DNA of 64,000 nucleotides from Collinsella sp. GTDB lineage: Bacteria > Actinomycetota > Coriobacteriia > Coriobacteriales > Coriobacteriaceae. Location of the stretch: assembly GCA_019414445.1 (NCBI GenBank), contig DXMA01000009.1, positions 1-64,000 of the forward strand, in the 5' to 3' direction. Of this stretch, positions 1 to 8,091 are shown piece by piece. Position 1 is the first letter of the stretch, and each line of letters opens with the position of its first letter. The notes under the pieces were generated by a model, which saw nothing but the letters and a program-made list of their open reading frames with translations, searched no databases and was not told where the DNA came from. A program made the position numbers and the translations under genes.

Positions 1-186
1 CGCCTTTGCTTTCTGCTCCAGAGCGTCCACGGTCGGCGTCTGCGGCGTGTTGTTAGGTGGCCCGGCGTTTGCCCCGTCAAACGGGCTTTCCATTTGCCTT
101 TCATTCTATTTGGTTTTCGCTCGCAGGCGTGGATGAGAGGCTCTCTTTGGCCTTCGAGATTGGGCTTGTATGGGTCGTATGCCACA
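1..186. other. Left window edge, no supported gene
   Basis: No gene is recognised here. A frame open from the window edge stops at 54-56 and could be the end of an upstream gene. It is followed by an imperfect hairpin (61-88, GCCCGGCGTTTG against CAAACGGGC) and a short T-rich stretch, as a terminator would be. Too little is visible to name a product. Confidence 0.3.
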
Positions 187-334
187 AAATGGGCCTATCT
201 ACTACGTTTGCTACCACACCCTCGACCGTGACAAAGATTATGAAATTAAAACCGCAGGTAGATGGCTTGCCAGTTTTCGGAAAAGGCGGGTATGGTCGGC
301 CCTCTCGAGTTAAACGTAGTAAATAGGCCCTTTT
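187..334. repeat. 148-bp MITE-like inverted-repeat element
   Basis: About 23-bp imperfect terminal inverted repeats (187-209 and 312-334, core GGCCTATCTACTACGTTT; one mismatch and one indel) enclose about 100 bp without a recognisable gene. The frame through it would give a short unrecognised peptide. The shape fits a miniature inverted-repeat element. Mobility is inferred. Confidence 0.6.
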
Positions 335-391
335 CTTGGCGCGCGGTCAGCTCAATGCTAATCTCCGTGCCGGAACTGACCCAGTTGTTTG

Positions 392-462
392 TAAGTTGCG
401 GTGATATACGGACTGTTTGGCGCTTTGGAGCTTCAAAACAGTCCCTATCTCACCGCAACTTA
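392..462. repeat. 71-bp palindromic repeat, AGTTGCGGTGA type
   Basis: The arms read TAAGTTGCGGTGA then GGGACTGTTT-like sequence, and return in inverted order ending TCACCGCAACTTA. A second element with the same AGTTGCGGTG arms lies at 1612-1678. The two bracket the XRE regulator gene. It could serve as a hairpin terminator for that minus-strand gene, but no T-run follows. Confidence 0.65.
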
Positions 463-505
463 GGAGAAGGGCGGGGGTGGTTGGGTGCTGGTGGGTCGGA
501 GCGTG

Positions 506-1426
506 TTAGGCCTGTTTGCGGTGCTTCCATTGTTTGCGGCACCAGCGCATGAGCGCCTTTATGACGGGAATCGTGATGAGGATGATCCATGCAGGATGGG
601 GCTGTCCCAAACAGAGCCACATGTAGAGGAACCAAGCGATGGCGGCTGCCGGGTAGATGGCCTCGATCAGCTTAGACAGGTGGCGCCGATCGATGAAGTC
701 ACCAATCGCGTAGTAGACGGGAACCAGAAAGACGAGGAAAAGCCCCATGCCCCATGTGCCGTAGACAATGCCGAGCACCAGATAGGCGAGAGTGACAAGT
801 GCGGGGAAGGGGAATTTGTTCCATGCACGTCCGACCTTGGTGTGGAAATGCTTGCCATGATGGTCGAGCTTGTCGTGTGCTTCCTTCCAGCTGGAAAACG
901 TCTCGCCGTCGATGGTGACGGTGCCGTCGTCATTGGTGCGTACGCTATGTCCATCGTCCTCAAGCGTATCGATATGCACGCCGTCCGGCCCCACATGCAC
1001 CTCTTCGCCCTTGCGCTCGTTGGTCACATGGATGCCGCTCCAACCAATATGGACTTCCTCGCCTTTATTGGGATCAATGACGTGGATACCGCGCGCGAGG
1101 GAAATATCGACAAGTGGTTTGTCGCCGCAATCGGCGTGCTCGGCAGAATCCTCGGCCTCGTCAGCCACATCCGCCGTCTCGGTGTCGGCGCTACCGTCCT
1201 CCAGGTCGTCGGCATCGTTGGCCGCCTCCCCATATAACAGCTCGTCCAACGACACGTCATACAGCGCGGCGAGCGCAATGAGGTTATCGGTATCGGGTGA
1301 GGACTCGCTGCGCTCCCATTTACTGACAGCCTGACGACTCACACCCAGCTGGGCGGCAAGCGCCTCCTGAGAAAGCCCGGCAGCCTTGCGGCGATCGACG
1401 AGGCGCTGTGCCATCGCAAGATCCAT
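506..1426 (-). CDS. XRE-family regulator with C-terminal membrane segments
   Basis: This is a 306-aa protein. Residues about 3-60 form a Cro/C1-type helix-turn-helix (GLSQEALAAQLGVSRQAVSKWE), which should bind DNA. An acidic linker (about 65-110) follows, then a repetitive stretch with GEEVHIG/GEEVHVG repeats, and finally three or four hydrophobic helices (about 215-295). The layout suggests a membrane-tethered regulator that might sense an envelope signal. The ligand is unknown. The start at 1426 was chosen because AGGAACC precedes it; an upstream in-frame ATG lacks a ribosome site. It stands alone between two related palindromes (392-462 and 1612-1678). Product class is confident, role is not. 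Confidence 0.8.
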   Translation of the reverse strand: MDLAMAQRLVDRRKAAGLSQEALAAQLGVSRQAVSKWERSESSPDTDNLIALAALYDVSLDELLYGEAANDADDLEDGSADTETADVADEAEDSAEHADCGDKPLVDISLARGIHVIDPNKGEEVHIGWSGIHVTNERKGEEVHVGPDGVHIDTLEDDGHSVRTNDDGTVTIDGETFSSWKEAHDKLDHHGKHFHTKVGRAWNKFPFPALVTLAYLVLGIVYGTWGMGLFLVFLVPVYYAIGDFIDRRHLSKLIEAIYPAAAIAWFLYMWLCLGQPHPAWIILITIPVIKALMRWCRKQWKHRKQA

Positions 1427-1611
1427 GGTGGTTCCTTTCGTTTGATGGTCGAATCGAATGAGCCGAGTATGCCGAGAACAACCGGTAGCGACCACCATTT
1501 CTAGTTAGAATCTGCCCCAACCCTACCGCAACTACCGGTAGCAATCCCTAACGACCAGCCATTTCAGGACAAATGTCAGTGCAAGTAGCAGCCAAGAGCC
1601 CCCACTCAGTA

Positions 1612-1678
1612 AGTTGCGGTGGAATAGTTTTTGGATTCAGCCATTTGCGGACTAAGCAGGAACTATTTCACCGCAACT
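1612..1678. repeat. 67-bp palindromic repeat, second AGTTGCGGTG copy
   Basis: Left arm AGTTGCGGTGGAATAGTT and right arm AACTATTTCACCGCAACT are inverted copies around about 30 bp. It is the same family as 392-462, but the inner part of the arms differs (AATAGTT against GGACTGTTT). It lies upstream of the XRE regulator. The rest of the 1427-1859 gap holds only the hairpin at 1740-1836. Confidence 0.65.
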
Positions 1679-1739
1679 GAATTTCAGACCAGGCACCCGC
1701 AGCAAGAAGACGAATAGCCTCGGCGAGTATGTAAACGCA

Positions 1740-1836
1740 GGGCCCTCCGACCCCGCCCGACGATTTCGATTGGCGACCTTTGACGGAGTCAAGGGAGGAG
1801 CCAAATCGAAATACGTCGGGCGGGGTCGGAGGGCCC
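1740..1836. repeat. Long GC-rich hairpin downstream of pfkA
   Basis: Arms of about 33 bases (1740-1774 and 1802-1836; core GGGCCCTCCGACCCCGCCCG, continuing into an ATTTCGATT segment) are nearly perfect inverted copies around about 27 bp. It lies just past the pfkA stop codon on the minus strand, so it could stop or protect that transcript. There is no T-run, and it is longer than a usual terminator. It may belong to a repeat family. Confidence 0.6.
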
Positions 1837-1859
1837 GATGGGGTGGATTCCAGCCGAGG

Positions 1860-2939
1860 CTATTCGTCGCCGAAGCTGATGCCCAACGCCTTGGCCTCGC
1901 GCACCAGGTCGCTCTGGGGGTCGACATACTTGAGCTTGCCGGCGACCTCCTCGAGCGGTATGTGGCACATCTTGCCGTCACGCAGGGCGATCATGTAGCC
2001 AAACTCGCCGCGCAGGCAGCCGAGCGCGGCCTCGACGCCGCACTGGGTCGCAAAGATGCGATCCTGGGCATCGGGCTGGCCGCCGCGCTGCGTGTGGCCG
2101 GGGATGGCGACGCGGGTCTCGCGACCGGTCTTGGCCTCAATCTCCTTGGCGATGTCGTAGACGATCGACGGGCTCGTGCGCTCGGCAAGCTTCTTCTTGT
2201 ATTCCTTCTTGGACAGCGCCGCGTCCTCCTTGGAGATAGCGCCCTCGGCGACGGCCACGATGGTAAAGCGGCTGCCGGTCTCCATGCGATGCTCGATGGT
2301 CTTGATGACGTTGTCCATGTCGTAGGGGATCTCGGGAATCAGGATGACGTCCGCGCCGCCCGCGACGCCGGCGTACAGCGGGATCCAGCCAACCTTGTGG
2401 CCCATGATCTCGATAACGAACACGCGGCCGTGACTCGAGGCGGTGGTGTGGATGTCGTCGATGCACTTGGTAGCGACGTCGATGGCGCTCGTAAAGCCAA
2501 ACGTCAGCTCGGTGCCCCAGGTGTCGTTATCGATGGTCTTGGGCAGGGCGATAACGTTGAGGCCCTCTTCGCGCAGGCGGTTAGCGGTCTTGGTGGAGCC
2601 GTTGCCGCCCAGCATAAACAGGCAGTCGAGCTGCAGCTTATGATAGGTGTGGACCATAGCGGGCACCTTCTCGACGCCATCGGCCTCGGGAACATCCAGG
2701 CGCTTGAACGGCGTACGGCTCGTGCCCAGGATGGTGCCGCCGCGGGTGAGGATGCCGCTAAAATCGGCGGGCGACATGACGCGGAACCTGCTGTAGATAA
2801 GGCCCTGGTAGCCGTCCTCAAAACCATAGATCTCGATAGGCTCTTCGCTATTGGTCATGAGCGTTTTGACAATGCCGCGCATGGTGGCGTTGAGCGCCTG
2901 GCAGTCGCCGCCACTGGTAAGAAGACCGATCCTGAGCAT
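1860..2939 (-). CDS. pfkA: 6-phosphofructokinase
   Basis: This 359-aa enzyme phosphorylates fructose 6-phosphate to fructose 1,6-bisphosphate, the committed step of glycolysis, in the cytosol. The N-terminal glycine-rich loop (IGLLTSGGDCQALNA) and PKTIDND (133-139, catalytic Asp 137) are intact. The nucleotide motif is GGNGST (111-116): Gly where PPi-dependent enzymes have Asp, but Asn where E. coli PfkA has a Mg-binding Asp, together with the Lys (PKTIDND) usual in PPi-type or mixed clades. That residue pair is also found in some ATP-dependent PFKs such as the trypanosomal enzyme, so ATP use is likely but not certain. The start has GGAAGG upstream. It is a single gene followed by a long hairpin. 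Confidence 0.95.
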   Translation of the reverse strand: MLRIGLLTSGGDCQALNATMRGIVKTLMTNSEEPIEIYGFEDGYQGLIYSRFRVMSPADFSGILTRGGTILGTSRTPFKRLDVPEADGVEKVPAMVHTYHKLQLDCLFMLGGNGSTKTANRLREEGLNVIALPKTIDNDTWGTELTFGFTSAIDVATKCIDDIHTTASSHGRVFVIEIMGHKVGWIPLYAGVAGGADVILIPEIPYDMDNVIKTIEHRMETGSRFTIVAVAEGAISKEDAALSKKEYKKKLAERTSPSIVYDIAKEIEAKTGRETRVAIPGHTQRGGQPDAQDRIFATQCGVEAALGCLRGEFGYMIALRDGKMCHIPLEEVAGKLKYVDPQSDLVREAKALGISFGDE

Positions 2940-2976
2940 GATGAATCCTTCCGGGCAAGTTATAACATGCGCATAA

Positions 2977-3012
2977 GTTTACCCCCGCACACTGTTGATA
3001 CGGGGGTAAAAC
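2977..3012 (-). terminator. Hairpin after the Ntn hydrolase gene
   Basis: GTTTACCCCCG and CGGGGGTAAAAC form an 11-bp stem around a 13-nt loop, between the end of the hydrolase gene (3079) and the start of pfkA. It would end the minus-strand hydrolase transcript. It has no long T-run. Confidence 0.55.
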
Positions 3013-3078
3013 GTGTTAGCTCAAGCGTATAGAAATGTAAGCAACGTCAGGGAACGTAAGGCCGACGGGCCTGGCTCC

Positions 3079-4164
3079 TTACAGTGCGAAGGCATCGACG
3101 TTGCCCCAGTGGCGGCGCAGCGTGATGGCGGCAGCGGGCTCGGTGTTGTCGAAGACGACCGACCACTGCGTGTTGCTGGTGATGTCTTCCGGATTGGGCT
3201 CTTGCGCCGCAGCGCGCAGGGCCTTCCAAGCGACTGCCTCGTCTTGGGCACCGACATGGGCGTCGAGGACATCGGCGATTGCGATGACGCGTTCCTTGCC
3301 ATGGCCCAGCTCGCCATTCTTTTGGTTGGGCAACACTTCGTTGCCATAGCAGGCGTAGAAGTTCGTAACCTGGCGTACAGGAGTCGCTTTGAAAGCACGG
3401 TCCGGATCGCGCGGATCCCACTCTACTACGCGCGCGTCACCGGCGGCGTCGTTGATAAAGAAGTGGTAATCGCGTCCGGCCATGGCGTGCATGTCGTAGG
3501 CGGAAAGCAGGTCGACGGCCTCTTGCGTGGTAGCCGCGCGGTCGAGCACCAGACGGATGGCGAGCGAGGTATTGATGACGGGGCGCTTTGTGTCCTGGTC
3601 ACAGGGCTTGGAATCCAGGGTGAGCACGGCAATGGACACGCCGCATTCGTTAACACCGTCGAGCTGGGCAAACGGGCCCATCAACGCCGCAGCGCGTCCG
3701 CCGACGGAGTCAAGCGGAGTGTTATCGCCCAGGTTGTTAAGGGCGGCAAACCCGATGGAGGCATAGCCGCCGCGTGGGTGATTGCGCACCAGCAGCGCCG
3801 AGGTGTCGTCCTTAAAGTCGTAATTGCGACCGGTGCGCACGCGGCCTTCGGCATCTACGGCGACAAAAGCGCTGCAGGCAAACTGGGGCGCCTGGACATG
3901 TGCCGGCACACCGGGCAACACCTGCGCCACCACAGCATCAATGTAGGCCTGGTCATCGCGCACATCGGTTGCGATGATGCGGTCAAGGTCGTAGTCGTAA
4001 GCGATGTCGATTGCGTACAGGTCATAGCCATCCGCATAGTCGGTCAAGCGTTTGAGCGACGCAACGGACTTGATTTGCTTGCGGTAAACGATGCCGGCGG
4101 CAGCGGCAAGGCCGACGGCGACTCCCGCGACACCGCAGGCGATAGCAATGTTACGTGGCTTCAT
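3079..4164 (-). CDS. Choloylglycine hydrolase-type (Ntn) linear amide hydrolase, membrane anchored
   Basis: A 361-aa protein. Residues 6-26 form a hydrophobic anchor or signal, followed by about 70 residues of possible propeptide. The N-terminal-nucleophile core begins at Cys97 (FACSAF), with GRNYDF at 112-117, the usual pattern of the bile-salt hydrolase / penicillin V acylase / acyltransferase superfamily, in which the Cys is exposed by cleavage. Known bile-salt hydrolases are about 320 aa and start almost directly at the Cys. The long exported prodomain makes a classic bile-salt hydrolase unlikely and an extracytoplasmic amidase more likely. The substrate cannot be read from the sequence. 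GAGAGGAG precedes the start. It is transcribed divergently from the aminopeptidase. Confidence 0.8.
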   Translation of the reverse strand: MKPRNIAIACGVAGVAVGLAAAAGIVYRKQIKSVASLKRLTDYADGYDLYAIDIAYDYDLDRIIATDVRDDQAYIDAVVAQVLPGVPAHVQAPQFACSAFVAVDAEGRVRTGRNYDFKDDTSALLVRNHPRGGYASIGFAALNNLGDNTPLDSVGGRAAALMGPFAQLDGVNECGVSIAVLTLDSKPCDQDTKRPVINTSLAIRLVLDRAATTQEAVDLLSAYDMHAMAGRDYHFFINDAAGDARVVEWDPRDPDRAFKATPVRQVTNFYACYGNEVLPNQKNGELGHGKERVIAIADVLDAHVGAQDEAVAWKALRAAAQEPNPEDITSNTQWSVVFDNTEPAAAITLRRHWGNVDAFAL

Positions 4165-4325
4165 GACGGCTCCTCTCGTCCTGTTAGCGCAATTGTCGCA
4201 AAAGGAGCGCGGGCATGATGGCTCAACTTGGTGAGCGGCGCGGAATTAAGCACGGAATGAAGAGTGCGGCGCTGGCGTGGCGGGGTATGCTGGAGGGGAT
4301 CATCAGCCCAGCGAAAGGGGAGAAC

Positions 4326-5711
4326 ATGACGGATCAGGAAGCGCCCGAGCGCGTGCACGTGACGGCCGACGATATCGAGGCAGCCAACGACCTTATCGAC
4401 TTTATCGAGGCATGCCCCAGCATGTTCCATACGGCGGCGACCATTATGGCCGAGCTCGACGAGGCGGGCTTTACCTATCTGCCCGAGAACGCGGCATGGG
4501 ATATCGAACCGGGCGGTCGTTACTACACGCAGCGCAATACTTCGAGTGTTATCGCCTTTAAGGTGGGCGAGGACTTGGCTGCGACGTGGGGCGAGGACGG
4601 CGTTGCCGGCGACTACCATTTTCAGCTGACGGCGTCGCACAGCGACTCGCCGACGTTTAAGGTCAAGGCCGTGCCTGAGCTCGACGGCGCGGGCGAGACG
4701 CTGCGCCTGAACACCGAGGCCTACGGCGGCATGATCGACTACACCTGGTTCGATCGCCCGCTGGCGCTTGCGGGTCGCGTACTGGTGCGCGAGGGCGACC
4801 GTATTGAGAGCCGCCTGCTTGCCACCGAGCGCGAGGTTGCCATTATTCCGAGCCTTGCCATCCACATGAACCGTGGCGTCAACGAGAGCTTTGCTCCCAA
4901 CCGAGCCGTTGACCTGTGCCCGCTCATCAGCGCTGGTGGCCTTAAGCAGGGCGACTTTGACGCCCTGATCGCCGAAGAGCTGGATGTTGAGCCTGAGCAG
5001 ATCCTGGGCCGCGATCTGTTCCTGGTTAACCGCCAGGATGCGCGCATTTGGGGCTGGGCCGACGAGTTTATCTCGACGCCCAAACTTGACGACCTGGCTT
5101 GCGCCTACACCTCGCTGCAGGCATTTTTGGGTGCCGAGAACGTGCATGACGTTTCGGTCTTTTGCTGCTTTGATAACGAGGAGGTTGGCTCCGAGACCAA
5201 GCAGGGCGCCATGTCGACGTTCTTGGCCGACGCGCTGCGCCGCATCAACGGATCGCTGGGCTTTGACGACGAGTCGTACCACCGTGCGCTTGCCGCTTCG
5301 ATGCTCGTGAGCTGCGACAACGCGCATGCCGTGCACCCCAACCACGCCGAGAAGTGCGACGCTTGCAACCAGGTTGTGCTCAACGGCGGCATCGTCATCA
5401 AGGAGGCCGCCAACCAGCACTACTGCACCGACGCCTTTAGCCGCGCGGTGTTCCAGGCTATCTGCGATGATGCCGACGTGCCCACGCAGGCCTTTGCCAA
5501 CAAGAGCGATATGGCCGGCGGTTCTACCCTGGGCAACCTGTCGAACATGCAGGCGAGCATGCATGCCGTGGACGTGGGCCTGCCGCAGCTGGCCATGCAC
5601 TCGAGCTACGAGACCGGCGGCGTGCGCGACGTGATGTACGCCATCCACGCCCTCACCGCCTTCTACGAGCGCAACCTAACCATCAACGGCGCCGAAAGTG
5701 TGGAGCTCTAA
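4326..5711 (+). CDS. M18 family metallo-aminopeptidase
   Basis: This 461-aa enzyme (family usual length 430-480) removes N-terminal, often acidic, residues from peptides in the cytosol. Metal-site motifs are present: ASHSDSP (His105, Asp107), NEEVGS (Glu285-Glu286) and MHSSYETGG near the C-terminus, plus the M18 hallmark SCDNAHAVHPNH. The start at 4326 follows AAAGGGGAG; an earlier in-frame ATG at 4215 has no such site and would add a 37-residue non-conserved extension. A GGGACAGG-family hairpin begins at its stop codon and a terminator follows at 5797. Confidence 0.95.
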   Translation: MTDQEAPERVHVTADDIEAANDLIDFIEACPSMFHTAATIMAELDEAGFTYLPENAAWDIEPGGRYYTQRNTSSVIAFKVGEDLAATWGEDGVAGDYHFQLTASHSDSPTFKVKAVPELDGAGETLRLNTEAYGGMIDYTWFDRPLALAGRVLVREGDRIESRLLATEREVAIIPSLAIHMNRGVNESFAPNRAVDLCPLISAGGLKQGDFDALIAEELDVEPEQILGRDLFLVNRQDARIWGWADEFISTPKLDDLACAYTSLQAFLGAENVHDVSVFCCFDNEEVGSETKQGAMSTFLADALRRINGSLGFDDESYHRALAASMLVSCDNAHAVHPNHAEKCDACNQVVLNGGIVIKEAANQHYCTDAFSRAVFQAICDDADVPTQAFANKSDMAGGSTLGNLSNMQASMHAVDVGLPQLAMHSSYETGGVRDVMYAIHALTAFYERNLTINGAESVEL

Positions 5712-5751
5712 AACCTGCCAAAAAGGGATGTTAATTTTGGCAGGTTTTATC
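5711..5751. repeat. REP-like hairpin A, copy 1
   Basis: Perfect 14-bp arms, AAAACCTGCCAAAA (5711-5724) and TTTTGGCAGGTTTT (5735-5748), surround a short core AGGGATGTTA. The arms match copies at 7981, 17785, 39661 and 44528. It overlaps the last base of the preceding gene. Confidence 0.85.
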
Positions 5752-5796
5752 TGGGTGAAAACAAAGGGTGAAACCGAACTAGATCGGTGATGCGTA

Positions 5797-5831
5797 GCCG
5801 CCGAGGTGCAATGTGCCTCGGCGGCTTTTTG
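5797..5831 (+). terminator. Rho-independent terminator
   Basis: GCCGCCGAGG and CCTCGGCGGC pair around a short loop and are followed by TTTTT. It ends the M18 aminopeptidase transcript. Confidence 0.9.
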
Positions 5832-5925
5832 TGTACAGAGTACGGCTATTGCTTATAAATGCTATACATGCTTTACGTATCTACCATAGAGTTTTATGAT
5901 AGTCTTGAAGTATTAAGGAGGGGCC

Positions 5926-6306
5926 ATGACCACAACAGCCGCTCAGATCAACGTACGTCTCGATGCCGATCTTAAAAGGAGCGGGGACGCCGCTCTCTCC
6001 AGGGCCGGTATGACGCCGAGCCAAGCGGTGCGAGCGCTCTGGCAGCTTGCAGCGTCGCTGGCCGATCGCCCCGGTGCGCTCGAGGATATCCTGCTGCCCA
6101 GTCGTGCCCGGGCGGAACAGCGCGAGCACGAAAAGGCCGCCAAACGTAAGCTCGAGCTCATAGATCAGGGGTCGAAGCTGTTCGCTACCGCTTGTCGTGA
6201 GTCGGGAATCGATATGGTCAAGGCTCAGCCATCGGACGACGAAGAGCTCAAACGGAATGCCTATGCGGATCGCTATGGCGAGGAGATGAGCTGGCTCTAT
6301 GAGTGA
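5926..6306 (+). CDS. RelB/DinJ-type antitoxin
   Basis: A 126-aa protein whose first 45 residues (INVRLDADLK ... SQAVRALWQLAA) fit the ribbon-helix-helix fold of RelB/DinJ antitoxins. The charged helical remainder (about 60-126) would wrap the toxin. AAGGAGGGG precedes the ATG. It overlaps the PIN gene by 8 bases, which suggests translational coupling. Such antitoxins usually repress their own promoter; the AT-rich 5840-5925 region just upstream, with small inverted repeats, is where such control would act. It is longer than most DinJ proteins (about 85 aa). Confidence 0.8.
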   Translation: MTTTAAQINVRLDADLKRSGDAALSRAGMTPSQAVRALWQLAASLADRPGALEDILLPSRARAEQREHEKAAKRKLELIDQGSKLFATACRESGIDMVKAQPSDDEELKRNAYADRYGEEMSWLYE

Positions 6307-6793
6307 GACTCCAAAGCGCATCTTGGTTGACACCAACGTGTGGCTCGATTACTTCATTCCCTCACGACGTGGTCGTTCAGTGGCGATTGAGTTTTTACGC
6401 AATGCATGCACGGCGCAGGTGGATTTGCTGTATGCGGCGACATCGTCCAAAGACCTGTTCTATTTGATTTCAAGCGAACATAAGGCATGGTATCGGCGAG
6501 AGCACGGTTCGCTTTCCCAGAATGCCGCTATGGCAGCGACTTCGCTTGCATGGGATTGTCTTAGCGTGTTGTCGCAGCTTGCCACGCCAGTGCCCTGTGA
6601 CCTGAGCGACATATGGATGGCGAACAGGCAGCGTGAGCTCCATAGCGATTACGAAGACGATTTAATCATTGCGGCAGCGATACGCGCTCAAGCAGATCTA
6701 CTGGTCACCAACGATGCCAAACTCTGTTCACACGCACCCGTCGCAGCAATGAACGTCGAAAACGCAAGAAACTATCTAACAACGCTCAAATAG
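6299..6793 (+). CDS. PIN-domain toxin (VapC-like ribonuclease)
   Basis: A 164-aa protein that begins ILVDTNVWLDYF, with the first catalytic Asp at residue 11, and carries YEDDLIIAAA and LVTND near the C-terminus, which supply further acidic residues of a PIN nuclease site. PIN toxins cleave RNA, often tRNA or rRNA. The target here is unknown. It overlaps the upstream RelB-like antitoxin by 8 bases, so the pair forms a toxin-antitoxin module. Pairing a RelB/RHH antitoxin with a PIN toxin instead of a RelE toxin is less usual but known. A large palindrome follows at 6884. Confidence 0.8.
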   Translation: MSETPKRILVDTNVWLDYFIPSRRGRSVAIEFLRNACTAQVDLLYAATSSKDLFYLISSEHKAWYRREHGSLSQNAAMAATSLAWDCLSVLSQLATPVPCDLSDIWMANRQRELHSDYEDDLIIAAAIRAQADLLVTNDAKLCSHAPVAAMNVENARNYLTTLK

Positions 6794-6883
6794 CTCTAAA
6801 CCTCACTGGCCGAATAATAGTCAGCGAATGCCCCCAGGCAGGGCCGCGCCAGCCAGTCCCTACAGGTTGAACAAAAGTCAGCG

Positions 6884-6984
6884 AGAGCCCGTCTGGGCGA
6901 GCAAGGTGCCTTGAAACAAGGCGGCATTGACCTTCTGGTCATGCCGCCGAAGTTGAAAGGCAGATTGCCGTCCAGACGGGCTCG
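6884..6984. repeat. ~100-bp nested palindrome
   Basis: Outer arms around GAGCCCGTCTGG and CCAGACGGGCTC enclose a second hairpin (GGCGGCAT ... ATGCCGCC, about 6921-6952). It lies between the PIN toxin gene and the convergent dehydrogenase gene and contains no gene. It could be a terminator for the toxin operon or a mobile palindromic unit. Confidence 0.6.
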
Positions 6985-6996
6985 CAGCGTCGGCTC

Positions 6997-7023
6997 ATTA
7001 CGCCGTTTGTAAAACGGCGTAAT
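6997..7023 (-). terminator. Terminator of the dehydrogenase gene
   Basis: ATTACGCCGTTT and AAACGGCGTAAT pair around a tiny loop directly after the minus-strand stop codon at 7026. Confidence 0.75.
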
Positions 7024-7025
7024 TC

Positions 7026-7961
7026 TTAGTGTTCGATCCAGCAGCGCAGGGTCTCGCCGGCCTGCAGGTGACGCAGATTCTCCGCGGCGATGTCTATGAC
7101 GTTGTTGAGCGTGGCTGCCAGGTGGAACCAGCCGGAGACGTGCGGCGTGATGAGCATGTTGGGCGCATCCCACAGGGGGCTTGTCGCAGGCAGCGGCTCA
7201 GGGTTGGTGACGTCGACCGCGGCGCCGGCGAGATGTCCTGACTCCAGGGCGGCAACTAAGTCGTCGGCGACCACAAGATCGCCGCGGCCGCCGTTGGCAA
7301 AGAAGGCGCCCGGCTTCATCGCGGCGAAGAACTCGGCGTTCGCCAGGCCTTGGGTTTCGGGTGTGCTGGGCATAAAGGATGCGACGATATCAGCCTCGGC
7401 AAGGCGCTCGGGCAGGGCGTCCATACCGTCCATGTCCTCAAACACAATGGGATAGACGAGCGGATGACGCTTGATGCCGCGGACGTGCGCGCCCATGCTG
7501 CGGCAGAGCGTGGCAAAGTGGCCGCCAATGTCGCCCGCGCCCAGCACCAGCACGTTGGCATTTTTGAGCGAGGTGACCGGCCCCAAATCCTCCCAGCGAT
7601 GCTCGCGCTGCAAGTCGTGATAGCCGGGCAGGCGCTTCATCATGGAAAGGACCATGGCAAACATGTGCTCGCTCACGGCCTGGCCGTAGGCGCCCACCGA
7701 GCAGGAAAGCCTAGCGTCGGCTGGCACGGTGCCGGCGGCCAAGTAATCGTCATAGCCCGCGGTCTGCAGTTGCAGCAGCTGGAGGTGCTCGCATGCGGTA
7801 AGCAGGGCAGGGTCGATATTGCCCAGGATCACGTCGGCGTCGGCAACCTGCTCGCGCGTGACGGCGTCGGCGCTCGTGTAGATAAAGTCCTCGCCCGGAG
7901 CGCTCGACTCGAGGATTGCGCGGTGACGATCGTTGGCGGGCAGCAAAACCAAGATGTTCAA
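7026..7961 (-). CDS. D-isomer-specific 2-hydroxyacid dehydrogenase
   Basis: A 311-aa NAD(P)-dependent oxidoreductase that interconverts a 2-keto acid and a D-2-hydroxy acid. The Rossmann loop GAGDIGG lies mid-protein, and the catalytic residues are recognisable: Arg in GGRGD, Glu in NPEPLP and His in TPHVSG. The exact substrate is not readable. The start is taken as TTG at 7961, which follows GGAGAGGAA. An ATG 25 codons further upstream would add residues encoded by the inserted hairpin repeat at 7981-8021, so it is rejected. The repeat sits only about 20 bp upstream of the start and may therefore lie in the leader. Confidence 0.85.
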   Translation of the reverse strand: MNILVLLPANDRHRAILESSAPGEDFIYTSADAVTREQVADADVILGNIDPALLTACEHLQLLQLQTAGYDDYLAAGTVPADARLSCSVGAYGQAVSEHMFAMVLSMMKRLPGYHDLQREHRWEDLGPVTSLKNANVLVLGAGDIGGHFATLCRSMGAHVRGIKRHPLVYPIVFEDMDGMDALPERLAEADIVASFMPSTPETQGLANAEFFAAMKPGAFFANGGRGDLVVADDLVAALESGHLAGAAVDVTNPEPLPATSPLWDAPNMLITPHVSGWFHLAATLNNVIDIAAENLRHLQAGETLRCWIEH

Positions 7962-7980
7962 GAGAATTCCTCTCCGCTTA

Positions 7981-8021
7981 ACCTGCCAAAAAGGGACAGG
8001 TTTATTTTGGCAGGTTTTATC
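7981..8021. repeat. REP-like hairpin A, copy 2
   Basis: Arms CCTGCCAAAA and TTTTGGCAGG surround core AGGGACAGGTTTA, which carries the full GGGACAGG motif. It lies between the dehydrogenase start and the map terminator. Confidence 0.85.
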
Positions 8022-8044
8022 AGACAAAACGTTCAAACAAAAAC

Positions 8045-8082
8045 GCCGGATGCAAGACGAGCGTGCCCGTCAGCATCCGGCG
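8045..8082 (-). terminator. Terminator-like hairpin after map
   Basis: CGCCGGATGC and GCATCCGGCG form a perfect 10-bp stem around an 18-nt loop, just past the minus-strand stop codon at 8092; AAAACG upstream on the plus strand gives CGTTTT on the transcript. Confidence 0.75.
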
Positions 8083-8091
8083 CATCCGCGG

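Noticed and set aside
1..56. Possible C-terminus of an upstream gene (stop at 54-56)
   Set aside because: Only 17 codons are visible with no recognisable sequence, so it cannot be supported as a gene.
57..326. 89-codon open frame at the left edge
   Set aside because: It runs through the MITE-like inverted repeat at 187-334, has no ribosome site and no recognisable family.
1770..4218. Long plus-strand frames opposite pfkA and the Ntn hydrolase
   Set aside because: Both are antisense to well-supported genes and show no family features.
7962..8036. Upstream ATG start for the D-2-hydroxyacid dehydrogenase
   Set aside because: The extra 25 codons are encoded by the REP-like hairpin; the TTG at 7961 has the ribosome site.
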